64,000 bases of DNA from Candidatus Saccharimonadota bacterium (GCA_027312165.1 DAICXN010000001.1:46483-110482); one strand, 5' to 3'; counted from the first letter of the stretch, positions 20,518-30,665 are shown. A program made the numbers and translations. Notes: generated by a model from the sequence alone, not told the origin.

Positions 20518-22830
20518 ATGACCGATAAAATAAAAGACTTTTACGAACTGCCAACCCGCGACTTCTACGAAGAGATAGTAAGTTCGGTGGACAACAATCA
20601 AGTGACGATTTTAACGGCCGAAACTGGGGCCGGAAAGAGTACTCAGGTGCCTCAGTATTTAGCTGAGCACGGCTACGACAGGGTGGTGGTAACGCAGCCA
20701 CGTATTTTGGCTGCCCGGAATCTGTCTAACAGAGTCAGGGATGAATGGGCGGAGCGTAACCGTGAGGACTCGACCCAAATTGTTGGCTACAGAACGGCTC
20801 ACGAGAGAGACGACAGCGGGCGGACGCAGATCTTGTATTGTACGGATGGTTTGCAGCTGGTCAGGGAGATTACCGGATCTGGTGTTAAGCAAAAGCAGGT
20901 CTTGGTTTTGGACGAAGTGCACGAATGGAACGAGAACATGGAGGTTCTAATAGCCTGGGCAAAAAAGCGTGTTCAAGAGGAGCCGAGGTTTAAGGTGCTA
21001 GTGATGAGTGCTACGATTGAATCGGCAAGCCTGGCGCAGTATTTTGAAACCGAGTCGGTAATAAGTGTGCCTGGGCGTTACTTTGAGGTTAAAAAGCGTA
21101 TGGGCACCGATGTGCTTAGCGAGCTTTTTGCGCAGCTGTCTAGTCCCGGCAGGAACATACTGACGTTTTTGCCTGGCAAGGCCGAGATTCAGGATGTGAC
21201 TGATGTAATATCAAAGAAAGCCGCAGAGGTGGGGGTGCCAGTCATTCCGCTACACAGTCAGTTGGAGGCCGAGTCGCAGCAAAAGGCTTTTGCTAGCTAT
21301 CCAAACGGAAAAATAATACTTGCCACAAACATCGCCCAGACCAGCGTGACAATAGACGATATCGACATGGTAATTGACAGTGGGCTTGAACGACGAAGCG
21401 AGGTAAGAAGTGGAGTCGAGGGGCTATTTATCGCTCAGATATCGCAAGCCGACAGCTTGCAGCGAGCAGGTCGAGCAGGTCGAACCAAGCCGGGTGAGTA
21501 TATTCTGGCGCCATACGACACCTTGCCGTGCCTAGCATTTGAAGACCGTGAAGAGTACGGCGTTCCCGAGATTCTACGAAAACACATAGATCGCTTGGTT
21601 TTGCGCCTAGCAAATGTTGGCCTGGATATTGAGACTCTGGATTTTTACCACGACCCCAGCAAAAAGTCGATTCAGCGAGCCAAGCGCACGTTAAGAATTC
21701 TCGGAGCAATGACTGCAAAGGGCCAGGTGACTGATATAGGGCGAGCGATGGAGCGCTTCCCGGTTGAGTCAAAGTATGCTCGGATGTTGGTTGAGGGCGA
21801 GGCGTACCCGAGGGAGCTACGAGCTAAACTGGCGGCGATTATTGCTATCCAGGAGGTTGGTGGAATTACTAAAGGGGGAACTCGCTATAGTGGCTGGCGA
21901 AAATATACTCGTCAGACTAAATCCGACCTGCTTGCTCAATATGAAGTTTACTTATCGATCCCGGAGATATTGGAGGATGAGCTAGAGGATCTGGGTATAA
22001 TTAGCAAGAATATCGCGAAAGCCGAAGAGGTAATTGAGCGACTGCACACCGATCTTGGGCTGGTTGACATCTCCTTGGCGCCGCTATCTCCAGAAGACGA
22101 AGATAAGTTGTTGCGCTGTATCGTTGCTGGTCAGCTTGATGAGCTATGGACGGTGAACAGTCGAGGCAACGCGGAGCATATATTTACCGGCAAAGAGAGG
22201 GAGTTGTCTGGCAGTACCGTGGTGAGATTTCCAAGGTTAATTAGCGGTACGCCTTTTGATCTCGAAGTGCCATCGCGCAGCGGGCATCTTGAGACTTTAA
22301 GATTAGTCAACGGAATTAGTGTGGTTGATATTGACTGGCTGGTTGAATTGTCGCCTCAGCTGTTTGTTGGCCGAAAGGGCAGAATCGTCTACGATCCGCA
22401 AACGCATAGTCTGGCTGAGCTTCAGCAGGTTCGTTTTGGCAAGCGAGTTTTGGAGGGTGTGGCAACTCCTGTGATTCAAAATAATACCCGCAATCAAAAA
22501 TTATTTGTTAAAGAGTTTGCTAAGTGGGCACATGGTCGGCTAGAGCAGCAGAGTCTCGGTCGATTTGGTCGCCGACGAAATAGAGTTTCGCTCAATCAGG
22601 TCGAGCGCGAGGTGGCACAAAGGGCCAGTGGAATCATCTCATTAGATAATTTAAGTAAGCACGACAGACAGTCGCTACTGAGCTTGGTTAGGATTGATAG
22701 CTATGACAGCAGTAGGACAAGGCGGTTTGACTACGAAGATAGTTCCGATAGGCCTCAGGGTCCACGGCGGCGCGGCTGGCGAGCAAAGCACCAGCGAAGA
22801 CAGGGAAATAAACGAGGTAATCGGCGGTGA
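20518..22830 (+). CDS. DEAH-box ATP-dependent helicase (HrpA/HrpB type)
   Basis: AETGAGKSTQVPQYL, DEVHEW, SATIES, QRAGRAGRTKPGEY. Confidence 0.92.
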   Translation: MTDKIKDFYELPTRDFYEEIVSSVDNNQVTILTAETGAGKSTQVPQYLAEHGYDRVVVTQPRILAARNLSNRVRDEWAERNREDSTQIVGYRTAHERDDSGRTQILYCTDGLQLVREITGSGVKQKQVLVLDEVHEWNENMEVLIAWAKKRVQEEPRFKVLVMSATIESASLAQYFETESVISVPGRYFEVKKRMGTDVLSELFAQLSSPGRNILTFLPGKAEIQDVTDVISKKAAEVGVPVIPLHSQLEAESQQKAFASYPNGKIILATNIAQTSVTIDDIDMVIDSGLERRSEVRSGVEGLFIAQISQADSLQRAGRAGRTKPGEYILAPYDTLPCLAFEDREEYGVPEILRKHIDRLVLRLANVGLDIETLDFYHDPSKKSIQRAKRTLRILGAMTAKGQVTDIGRAMERFPVESKYARMLVEGEAYPRELRAKLAAIIAIQEVGGITKGGTRYSGWRKYTRQTKSDLLAQYEVYLSIPEILEDELEDLGIISKNIAKAEEVIERLHTDLGLVDISLAPLSPEDEDKLLRCIVAGQLDELWTVNSRGNAEHIFTGKERELSGSTVVRFPRLISGTPFDLEVPSRSGHLETLRLVNGISVVDIDWLVELSPQLFVGRKGRIVYDPQTHSLAELQQVRFGKRVLEGVATPVIQNNTRNQKLFVKEFAKWAHGRLEQQSLGRFGRRRNRVSLNQVEREVAQRASGIISLDNLSKHDRQSLLSLVRIDSYDSSRTRRFDYEDSSDRPQGPRRRGWRAKHQRRQGNKRGNRR

Positions 22831-22897
22831 TATCCGGTCGATCGTTAGAGAAATTATGTCTTGACATGGATATTTGCTTATGCTAATCTTGATACAG

Positions 22898-24082
22898 ATG
22901 AAACCACGGTCCACCACACCAACTGTTTCCAAGATTTCCTTGCGCCAGATTATGCTGGTAGCCCTGGCTGTCTTGGTAGCGGCAAGTAGCGCAACTTATA
23001 TGACTACTTCTGCTTTTGCGCGCGATTACGAATCTGAGATTCGTGCCAAGCAGCAGGAGGCTGATCAGTATAGCAATGAAGCAGGTCGACTTGAGGCGGT
23101 CGCTGATACCTTAGAGGGCGAGCTTAATCGATTAAGTGAGCAAATCGCAACAATCCAAGCCCAAATTCAGGAAAGCGAAAAAAGACACCGGGAGTTGGTT
23201 GAGGAGATTGCACGTAATCAGGCCTTGATCGAGCAGAACCGTGAAGCACTCGGCACTATCTTATCCGATATGTATGTTGATGATCAGATCTCGCCACTAG
23301 AGATGTTGGCAAGTAGTAAAAGTATTGGTGACTACATCGACAAACAAGAGCAGCGATCGGCTCTACGTGAAGCCCTAAATGACAAAATCAAGGGAATCAA
23401 GGAGCTGCAGGCGAAACTAGAGGAGAACAAGCAGGAAGTTGAGCGTATCTTGGTTGACCAGAAGTCTCAGCGATCCCAGGTAGCCGAAAGGCAGCAGCAG
23501 CAGCAGACACTTCTTGCGGTGACTCAAAATGACCAAGCTAATTATCAGAAGCTTGCCGCAGAGAGAAACGCTGAGATCACTCAGCTTCAAGAGCAGCAGC
23601 GTCGCGCTAACTGTGAGGGCATGGGTGGAATCTGGAGCGGCGGCACTTGTCAGTCTCGTAGTGGCGGCTCGAGCAGCGGAGCATTCCCACCAGCTTCATT
23701 TGGCAATGGCGGCTATCCTGCAATCTGGGCCAACGCGCCACTAAATACTTATGTCGATACTTGGGGTCTCTACTCTCGCCAATGTGTTAGCTACACCGCC
23801 TGGAAGGTCGCGAGTAGCGGCCGCTACGTCCCACACTTTGCTGGTATGGGTAACGCTAACCAGTGGCCAGCTACAGCTGCCCGACATGGAATTCCAAGTG
23901 GATCGACTCCTAAGGTCGGATCGGTTGCGATGTGGCCTATCGGCTACTACGGACACACTATGTACGTTGAGGCGGTTAACGGTGACGGAACAATTACTGT
24001 CAGTGACTACAATCTAGCCTGGGACGGTCAATACCGCTACTACACTCGTTCAGCTGCCGGCCTGACCTACATCTATTTCTAG
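22898..24082 (+). CDS. Secreted coiled-coil peptidoglycan hydrolase with CHAP domain (PcsB-like)
   Basis: Signal/TM segment, long coiled coil, C-terminal CHAP-type YSRQCVSYTAWKVASSGRYVP...GNANQWPATA...GHTMYVEAV. Confidence 0.88.
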   Translation: MKPRSTTPTVSKISLRQIMLVALAVLVAASSATYMTTSAFARDYESEIRAKQQEADQYSNEAGRLEAVADTLEGELNRLSEQIATIQAQIQESEKRHRELVEEIARNQALIEQNREALGTILSDMYVDDQISPLEMLASSKSIGDYIDKQEQRSALREALNDKIKGIKELQAKLEENKQEVERILVDQKSQRSQVAERQQQQQTLLAVTQNDQANYQKLAAERNAEITQLQEQQRRANCEGMGGIWSGGTCQSRSGGSSSGAFPPASFGNGGYPAIWANAPLNTYVDTWGLYSRQCVSYTAWKVASSGRYVPHFAGMGNANQWPATAARHGIPSGSTPKVGSVAMWPIGYYGHTMYVEAVNGDGTITVSDYNLAWDGQYRYYTRSAAGLTYIYF

Positions 24083-24127
24083 GATAACCACTAGCGACTT
24101 CGGGCGAGCTGCGATATACTAGCTTAT

Positions 24128-25318
24128 ATGAGAAATAAAAAAAGCGAGGTGCAAAATCACTCGAGCACCCTGTTGGTCTGCTTTATTGTTGCAATTATTA
24201 GCTTTGCCGCCGGGATGCGCTCAGACGCTATTTTCGGATCAATTGGGCCAATCTTTGGCTTTGACGTAGAGACGTCGACCCTCGATCTCTCTAGCGTACA
24301 GGAGACATACCGGACACTTAAGACCAACTACGACGGTGAGCTAGACCTCCAGCAGTTGATTTATGGCGCAAACAAAGGTTTGGTTGATGCGGCTGGTGAC
24401 CCGCACACTGTTTACCTTGACCCAGACGGCGTGAAGGAGCTCGAGAGTGATTTGAGCGGCAATATTGGCGGTGGCATTGGTGCGGAGATAGGTTTGCGTG
24501 ATGAGCAGCCGACAATCATTCGACCACTCAAGGACAGCCCAGCTGAAAGGGCGGGAGTGCAAGCTGGCGATGTAATTGTCGCAATTAACGGTGAGTCGGC
24601 AGCTAACTGGACGGTAGATAAAACTGTTCAAAAGATTCGCGGCGAGGTTGGAACAAAAGTTAAATTGTTGCTAAGCAGAGGTGGTGAGGGTAAGGACGTT
24701 ACAATTACACGTCAAGAAATCAGTTCACCAACAATTGAGTCAGCGATTGATGGGAAAATTGGTGTATTGACTGTCCACCGCTTCAATAGAGAGACCGGAC
24801 CTCTGGCTAGAGCAGAGGCAGAGAAGTTTCTGGCCTCAGGTGTAGACAGGGTTATTTTGGACCTTAGAGGCAATCCTGGCGGAGAAGTACCAGCTGCTCA
24901 GGCACTAGCTGGTCTATGGCTGGATAACCAGGTGGTGCTAACTCAGAGGCGAGGTGCTGAAGTAGTGCGAACTGATCGCTCTACTGGTAAGCCGATTCTC
25001 GGTCAGATAAAAACTATCGTACTAATTAATGGTGGCAGTGCTAGCGCTAGCGAGATTATCGCCGGCTCATTAAAAGAGTACGGCAAGGCGACATTGGTTG
25101 GCGAAACCACTTACGGTAAGGGTAGTGTTCAGGCGGTATTGAGCCTTAGCGGCGGATCACAGTTAAAGGTGACCGAGTCTAGGTGGTATACGCCAAAAGG
25201 CAAGAACATTGATAAAGAGGGGATTGACCCTGATGTCGAAGTCGGGCTGAGCGCCGATGATTATGCTGATGGTGTTGATCCACAGATGGATCGGGCAAAA
25301 GAACTCCTGGGCGATTAG
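24128..25318 (+). CDS. C-terminal processing peptidase (S41) with PDZ domain
   Basis: PDZ ERAGVQAGDVIVAINGE, catalytic region LINGGSASASEIIAGSLKEYGKATLVGETTYGKGSVQ. Confidence 0.95.
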   Translation: MRNKKSEVQNHSSTLLVCFIVAIISFAAGMRSDAIFGSIGPIFGFDVETSTLDLSSVQETYRTLKTNYDGELDLQQLIYGANKGLVDAAGDPHTVYLDPDGVKELESDLSGNIGGGIGAEIGLRDEQPTIIRPLKDSPAERAGVQAGDVIVAINGESAANWTVDKTVQKIRGEVGTKVKLLLSRGGEGKDVTITRQEISSPTIESAIDGKIGVLTVHRFNRETGPLARAEAEKFLASGVDRVILDLRGNPGGEVPAAQALAGLWLDNQVVLTQRRGAEVVRTDRSTGKPILGQIKTIVLINGGSASASEIIAGSLKEYGKATLVGETTYGKGSVQAVLSLSGGSQLKVTESRWYTPKGKNIDKEGIDPDVEVGLSADDYADGVDPQMDRAKELLGD

Positions 25319-25360
25319 CGTTTGTGCTTTTAGAAAAATACATGATATTATGGAGGCAGT

Positions 25361-25738
25361 ATGCAAAGCAAAAAGAAAATTTTACTAGTTGAAGATGATA
25401 CATCGCTAGCCGCTGTCTATCGAGCAAGGCTGGAGCTTGAAGGATTTGATATACGTGAAGTTAACAACGGCGAGGACGCGCTTTCGGCGACGCTTGAATA
25501 CCGACCCGACCTGATTTTGCTTGACGCTATGATGCCAAAAATTAGCGGTTTTGATGTCTTGGATATCTTGCGCAATACTCCCGAGACCATGAATGTCCGG
25601 ATTATCATGCTAACTGCACTATCACAGCCCAAAGACAAAGAGCGGGCCGAGGGTCTGGGTGTTGATGATTATATGGTTAAATCTCAAGTGGTCATTGGTG
25701 ACGTTATCGCCAGAGTTAAGCACCACCTAGGTGTCTAG
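25361..25738 (+). CDS. Stand-alone response regulator receiver protein
   Basis: Receiver motifs LLVEDD, LILLDAMMP, LTALSQPKDKERA; no output domain; SD GGAGG. Confidence 0.93.
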   Translation: MQSKKKILLVEDDTSLAAVYRARLELEGFDIREVNNGEDALSATLEYRPDLILLDAMMPKISGFDVLDILRNTPETMNVRIIMLTALSQPKDKERAEGLGVDDYMVKSQVVIGDVIARVKHHLGV

Positions 25739-25807
25739 TAAGTTATAGGCCTCTCGTTTTATTTAGTGGTTGACTGATCGGCGTTTTGGCCGTATGATTT
25801 AAATGTT

Positions 25808-26533
25808 GTGACAGTCGAAAAAGCAAATATTACTCTGTCGGATCAGCTTGCAAGTCGGTTAATCGAGACTTCTCCCTGGGATGCTTTATCTGACTATGCC
25901 ATGCCAGAAGACAATCTGGCCTCATCTTTAGCTGGCATGAGAGATGTGCGTCGTGTCTACTTAGAGTCTACTAATCATCCTAATGTCATCGACCCCGATA
26001 CACAAGATAGTCGTGGTCAGCTGGTTGGCCGATCGAGGCCGATTGCTGGATTGGATGGCTATATTTATGGGGGTGAGGCTATTGTTGGCGTGCTTTTGAC
26101 TGATCAGTCGGCGCTTGCTTTGACTAAGACTTTTGGTCGCGATGCGGCAATTGAACGCGTCAGGATGCTTGAGATACCTTTAGACGCTCCTGGTGGTCAA
26201 ATAGCTGATCAACCTCTAAGGGAAGTTAGGGTGGCCGAGGTTGGGTTTAAGTATACTAACAGCCATCGAGATGATGATGTGGTTGAGTTTTCTCAGCAGT
26301 TTGAGGTCGGCGATCCAGAGTACCCAAGCTCGATAATATCGTTCACGGTTTATCCTGATGGGCGGGTCTATGCCAGGCCTTTGGCTGCAAAACTAGTCGC
26401 TATCGATCGGGATGACGTATACACCAGCGGCAGTTTTGATCGGGATGAACAAAAGACGATCTCAGACTTCTTGAGGCCACTGCTAGACGAAACTGCCAGT
26501 GGCTTATGGGATAAGCAGAACTTTCGCAAATAA
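25808..26533 (+). CDS. Hypothetical protein
   Basis: Long ORF with coding character and a gap to neighbours; no recognised family. Confidence 0.65.
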   Translation: MTVEKANITLSDQLASRLIETSPWDALSDYAMPEDNLASSLAGMRDVRRVYLESTNHPNVIDPDTQDSRGQLVGRSRPIAGLDGYIYGGEAIVGVLLTDQSALALTKTFGRDAAIERVRMLEIPLDAPGGQIADQPLREVRVAEVGFKYTNSHRDDDVVEFSQQFEVGDPEYPSSIISFTVYPDGRVYARPLAAKLVAIDRDDVYTSGSFDRDEQKTISDFLRPLLDETASGLWDKQNFRK

Positions 26534-26544
26534 AGGTCAGCCTA

Positions 26545-26573
26545 TTGACATAATGCTCAAGCTTTGATATAAT
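26545..26573 (+). promoter_or_regulatory. Consensus sigma70-type promoter TTGACA-17-TATAAT
   Basis: TTGACA 26545-26550, TATAAT 26568-26573, 17-nt spacer. Confidence 0.8.
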
Positions 26574-26611
26574 ATATATTAGTTATTGAAAATAACATAA
26601 AAAAGGAAATT

Positions 26612-27304
26612 ATGAGCGAATATCAAAAAGGCGACAGGAGCGAGCGGCAGACGAACGACAACTGGGACTCCCTGTTAGGCTACGAACAAGAGTCGGTTGA
26701 CGCTCTGGGTAAGTACGCCGTTGATAGCTTTGGTCAAGCGATTCAGGAGGAAGTGACTGATTTAACTGAGCCGATGAAGCGTGCTGATGGCCATACTGTC
26801 GTTTATAAGGGTCGAGCTTTTTTAAGCCCGCTAACCATGCCCATTAGGCGCTCAAGTGGCGAAATAGAGCAAGGCTGGGTCGCGTTAGGTCTGGATCAGC
26901 AAGAAGCGGTAGATGAGGCCAGTGGCTTGGTCAGCAAGGTTCCATACCTAGTTGTGGTCGGTAGTGATCTGGAGGGTAGGCGAATGGCCAAGCGTATTCC
27001 CGCCGAGCTGCAGCTCGGTTTACTAGAAGAGCTAAGGCTATCATCAGATGTGGATTATGAGGAGTCTTATCGAAGCCCTGAAGATATGTTAGAGGGCTTT
27101 TCTGACCAAGATAGGCAAGCTTTGAGTAGGTTTTCATTTCATGCGGCAAATAAGCGTGACGCTCAGTTGCGTGGCTATGGTGAAGAGTCTCTGGCTCACA
27201 CAAGCCTGATGGGTGATGCGCTCCGAGAGATGAGCCCCGAGGCCCAATCAATTGCCCGAGACTACGCTACGAGGGTGTGGGGCGACGATCAGGTAGCTTT
27301 TTAG
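26612..27304 (+). CDS. Hypothetical protein
   Basis: ORF with SD (AAAAAGGAAATT ATG), consensus promoter upstream and terminator downstream. Confidence 0.75.
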   Translation: MSEYQKGDRSERQTNDNWDSLLGYEQESVDALGKYAVDSFGQAIQEEVTDLTEPMKRADGHTVVYKGRAFLSPLTMPIRRSSGEIEQGWVALGLDQQEAVDEASGLVSKVPYLVVVGSDLEGRRMAKRIPAELQLGLLEELRLSSDVDYEESYRSPEDMLEGFSDQDRQALSRFSFHAANKRDAQLRGYGEESLAHTSLMGDALREMSPEAQSIARDYATRVWGDDQVAF

Positions 27305-27314
27305 GCAGCATAGT

Positions 27315-27348
27315 AAAAAATAGCACCCTGTGAGGGGTGTTATTTTTT
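27315..27348. terminator. Intrinsic, probably bidirectional, terminator
   Basis: AAAAAATAGCACCC tgtga GGGGTGTTATTTTTT hairpin between convergent genes. Confidence 0.85.
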
Positions 27349-27371
27349 ATGCTCCGATCAGATGTTTGATG

Positions 27372-27644
27372 TTAGGCTACGCTAACTTGTGTGCGTCGCT
27401 CGGTCTTGCCAGTAAACTTTCGCTTCTTGACTTGGCTAAACTGAACTACGCCGTCTTTTTGGGCGTGAATGGTGTAGTTACGGCTCATATAGGCGCCTTC
27501 ACCTGCGATTTTAGTTGCACCGGTCTGACGAACTAGAACTTCGCCAGCTGATACTTTTTGGCCGCCAAAACGCTTGACGCCTAGTCGCTGACCAGGACTG
27601 TCGTGGACGTTTTTGCTTGAACCACCAGCTTTAACTTTTGACAT
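27372..27644 (-). CDS. rpmA: 50S ribosomal protein L27
   Basis: KAGGSSKNVHDSPGQRLGVKRFGGQKVSAGEVLVRQTG. Confidence 0.96.
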   Translation of the reverse strand: MSKVKAGGSSKNVHDSPGQRLGVKRFGGQKVSAGEVLVRQTGATKIAGEGAYMSRNYTIHAQKDGVVQFSQVKKRKFTGKTERRTQVSVA

Positions 27645-27751
27645 GCGTTACTCCTTAAAACTAATAAAAACAATCTGTAATAGTGTACAGGATGGGAGAA
27701 GGGATGTCAAGAGGTTTGAAGTTTGTGGCTGTCTATGACTCTCAAGAACAG

Positions 27752-27782
27752 TTGACAGACCCCTCGGGGGGGGGGGTACTAT
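27752..27782 (+). promoter_or_regulatory. Putative pilin promoter containing an 11-G tract in the spacer
   Basis: TTGACA 27752-27757, spacer with G11 at 27766-27776, -10-like TACTAT 27777-27782, ATG at 27790. Confidence 0.65.
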
Positions 27783-27789
27783 TAAAAGC

Positions 27790-28338
27790 ATGAATCAAAA
27801 AGCTCGTGGTTTCACCATCGTCGAACTCCTGATCGTCATTGTGGTCATCGGTATATTGGCGGCAATAAGTATCGTGGCATATAACGGCGTTAGCAACAAA
27901 GCCCATGACACAGCTGTAAAGAACGACCTAGCTAACTTCGCCAAGAAAGTCCAGATGATTCATGCGGAGACGGGAGAGTACCCGGCGGGTGGTATGGTAG
28001 ATCCGGGCGGAGGAGCACCAACCAGCGGTGCCTATTTTAGCTTTCCAGGATTTACATTCCAGCCAAGCAAGGTAGCCTATAGCCAGCCTCCCGACGGAAG
28101 CGGTGCGATCAATGTTGTATATTGCACTGGTCCTGAGTTGTCTTCTGGCGATCCAGGGTTTCGTATTCTAGCGAAGAGTTCATCGGGTAAAAACCTTCGA
28201 TATACGTCTGCGCAAGGTGTGGAGTCGGCTAGCGTAGGCTCGATTACTCGAACCTTAGCATGTAGTGGTCTGGGCTTTCCTCAGTCGTTCTCATATGGCT
28301 ATGGTGCTACTAGTAAATGGGCTGCCTGGACGAACTAA
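27790..28338 (+). CDS. Type IV pilin-like protein (prepilin N-methylation motif)
   Basis: MNQKARG^FTIVELLIVIVVIGILAAISIVAYNGV prepilin signature. Confidence 0.93.
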   Translation: MNQKARGFTIVELLIVIVVIGILAAISIVAYNGVSNKAHDTAVKNDLANFAKKVQMIHAETGEYPAGGMVDPGGGAPTSGAYFSFPGFTFQPSKVAYSQPPDGSGAINVVYCTGPELSSGDPGFRILAKSSSGKNLRYTSAQGVESASVGSITRTLACSGLGFPQSFSYGYGATSKWAAWTN

Positions 28339-29528
28339 GCAATAGGCGTGCGCCTTAGAACCAGGAGCTCGCGGGCGACGACTTGATCTGGACGGGCGTA
28401 GACGAGTGGCGGGCGTGTGAGCTCATAGCCGAGATGTGACAGCTTCCTGATGAGCGGTAAATGGGTCAGCGAACCATCGGTGCTGAGCCACGCGGGTACG
28501 GCGAGGCAGAGGGGGGTATTGGGGCTCAGTTGCGGGTGAATATTGGTGAGGAATTGGCTGATGATGTGGTTGCAATTGCCGACGACCTCTTTGAGTTTTG
28601 GAGGCGATGGTGGTGCGGAGAATGGCTGACCGAGATAGGTTTCACAGGCAACGGCGCTGATGGTTTTCGCGCTGTTCCAGGTGTGATTGGTGGCGTCGGC
28701 TTGGCGGATGTCAATGACTGAGCCGTCGGCGTGGTGGGTGGAGGCGAGCCAGGTGAGGTTTTGTTGGGTGTAGTCGATCATTTTGTCGCTGAGGTCGGAT
28801 CCAACGACGTCGAAGCCGCGTAGGAGTGCTTCTTGAAGGACGGTGCCGGTGCCGCAAAACGGGTCGAGTATGGTGAGCTGCCGGGAGGTTGTTGGGGCGG
28901 CTAGGTTTAGCATGATTTGAGCAAGCTTAGGTGGAAGCATGCCAACGAAAGCATCGCGTTTTGGTCGCTGCTGATCGCGCTTGGCATAAGCGGTGATGTT
29001 TTGAGCGCCGATGCTCTCGGCCACGATGATACTTGAGTTGCTCTTGATGACCATAAGTTCAACTTTTGCTTCGCTTTGGCCTAGTTTGTTATTAAATGAC
29101 GTGGCTGTCGATAAAGCTAGATCAGAATTTGGTATGAGTCGCAAGCTTACACCGTCCTTTTTTAAGGAAGACTTTAGTAGTAGGCCGGTTTTTTGTACAT
29201 CGCGTGGAGTGATGCGAAAGTTGTAGCTGCTTATGCCGAGAGTTATCTTGCGATCAGCTGAGCGCCACTTTTTCTGATAATCGTGAGCGATCTTTCTCGA
29301 TACATCTATGTATGCCTTTAGGCCATTAAGTTGGCCCAGCGGATGCTCAAAGACCACTCGGCCAGCTTTAGTGCTGCCACCTAAAATCGACAAGTCAAAG
29401 TCTGGAGTGTCGATTGCTGCCGCCTGGGGGGATAGTTGGCGAACGTTTTCTTTGCCAAAAACAGCTTCAAGTTCGGCTAGGGAGATTTCTGGTTGTCGAC
29501 CTAAAATAGAAATGAACATGTGTCTCAT
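28335..29528 (-). CDS. TRM11-like tRNA/RNA guanine-N2 methyltransferase
   Basis: LDPFCGTGTVLQEALLRGFDVVGSDLSDKMIDYTQQNL SAM motif with TRM11/THUMP-type N-terminus. Confidence 0.8.
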   Translation of the reverse strand: MRHMFISILGRQPEISLAELEAVFGKENVRQLSPQAAAIDTPDFDLSILGGSTKAGRVVFEHPLGQLNGLKAYIDVSRKIAHDYQKKWRSADRKITLGISSYNFRITPRDVQKTGLLLKSSLKKDGVSLRLIPNSDLALSTATSFNNKLGQSEAKVELMVIKSNSSIIVAESIGAQNITAYAKRDQQRPKRDAFVGMLPPKLAQIMLNLAAPTTSRQLTILDPFCGTGTVLQEALLRGFDVVGSDLSDKMIDYTQQNLTWLASTHHADGSVIDIRQADATNHTWNSAKTISAVACETYLGQPFSAPPSPPKLKEVVGNCNHIISQFLTNIHPQLSPNTPLCLAVPAWLSTDGSLTHLPLIRKLSHLGYELTRPPLVYARPDQVVARELLVLRRTPIA

Positions 29529-29594
29529 TATATAACACTCGAGTCTAAATTTTTGCTAGCCTTTTGAGGCGAGGGAGACTATACTGATTAAGGT

Positions 29595-30665
29595 ATGAAT
29601 TTGAAAAGGTTTTTTGCTGCCCTCAAGGCTCCCCGGACATTGATGAGCTTATTGACGGTTGTAGTCTTGGTGATAATTTTGGTTTTATCACGAGATGAGT
29701 TGAGGCAAGCTTGGAGTCTGTTAGGGCAAGCCAACCTGTGGCTGCTGGCCTTGCTGATTCCATTCCAAATCATGGTTTATTTTGCTGGCGGAGAGATGAT
29801 TTTTTCTTATCTACGCCAAAAAAAGATATTAAATCACGTGTCGAGGTTTGAGCAGACTCGCATCGCACTTGAGCTCAACCTGGTCAACCACATTTTTCCG
29901 TCGGGTGGCGTGAGCGGTATCTCGTATACGACCTGGCGGCTCCACAAGCTGGGTGTCAATTCGGCCAAGTCAACTTTTGCTCAGATGATTCGGTATGTTA
30001 CCGGATTTATTGCTTTGGTCTTGCTGTTGATTGTGGCGGTGGTTGGTCTGGCAATCGATGGGGGAGTTAATCGATACATTGTGGCATCCAGCTTTTTGTT
30101 GGTGCTGGTTATTGTTGGTCTGACCTTTGCTCTGATTGTTATGTTTTCTTCGGAGAAGCGAATGCGCGATACGGCTGCCTGGGTGGCCAAGGCTAGCAAT
30201 AGTTTTTTGCGGATCATCACGTTTGGCAGGCTTAAGCGAGCGGTCAGCTCGATTAGTGTTGAAAAATTCTTTAGCGAGCTCCACGTTGACTTTCAGGAGC
30301 TAGCTGCCGATAAGCGATTATTGATCAAACCGCTACTTTGGGGCGTAGTCTTTACTCTATTTGATATCGCGATGTTTATGGTGGCGTTTTGGTCTCTGGG
30401 CGCTACGGTAAATCCAGCCATACTCCTGGTTGGCTACGGTGTGGCGGGGCTTGCAAGCTTGGTGGCGTTTACGCCGGGCGGCGCTGGGGTTTATGAGGTA
30501 ATTATGATTTTCTTTTTGACAATGGCTGGCGTGACACCGAGCACGGCAATTGCTGGTATCGTGCTAACTCGGGTGATTTTGCTTAGTGGTACGATAATTT
30601 TTGGCTATGTTTTTTATCAACACGCTTTAATAAAGTATGGAAAACGAACAGATACCCCAGTTTAG
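29595..30665 (+). CDS. Lysylphosphatidylglycerol synthase TM-region family (UPF0104) membrane protein
   Basis: Multi-TM protein with FTPGGAGVYEVIMIFFL motif. Confidence 0.85.
   Translation: MNLKRFFAALKAPRTLMSLLTVVVLVIILVLSRDELRQAWSLLGQANLWLLALLIPFQIMVYFAGGEMIFSYLRQKKILNHVSRFEQTRIALELNLVNHIFPSGGVSGISYTTWRLHKLGVNSAKSTFAQMIRYVTGFIALVLLLIVAVVGLAIDGGVNRYIVASSFLLVLVIVGLTFALIVMFSSEKRMRDTAAWVAKASNSFLRIITFGRLKRAVSSISVEKFFSELHVDFQELAADKRLLIKPLLWGVVFTLFDIAMFMVAFWSLGATVNPAILLVGYGVAGLASLVAFTPGGAGVYEVIMIFFLTMAGVTPSTAIAGIVLTRVILLSGTIIFGYVFYQHALIKYGKRTDTPV

Noticed and set aside
28461-28721. Glycine-rich plus-strand ORF opposite the TRM11-like gene
   Set aside because: Antisense to a well-supported methyltransferase; composition is a by-product of the opposite-strand coding.
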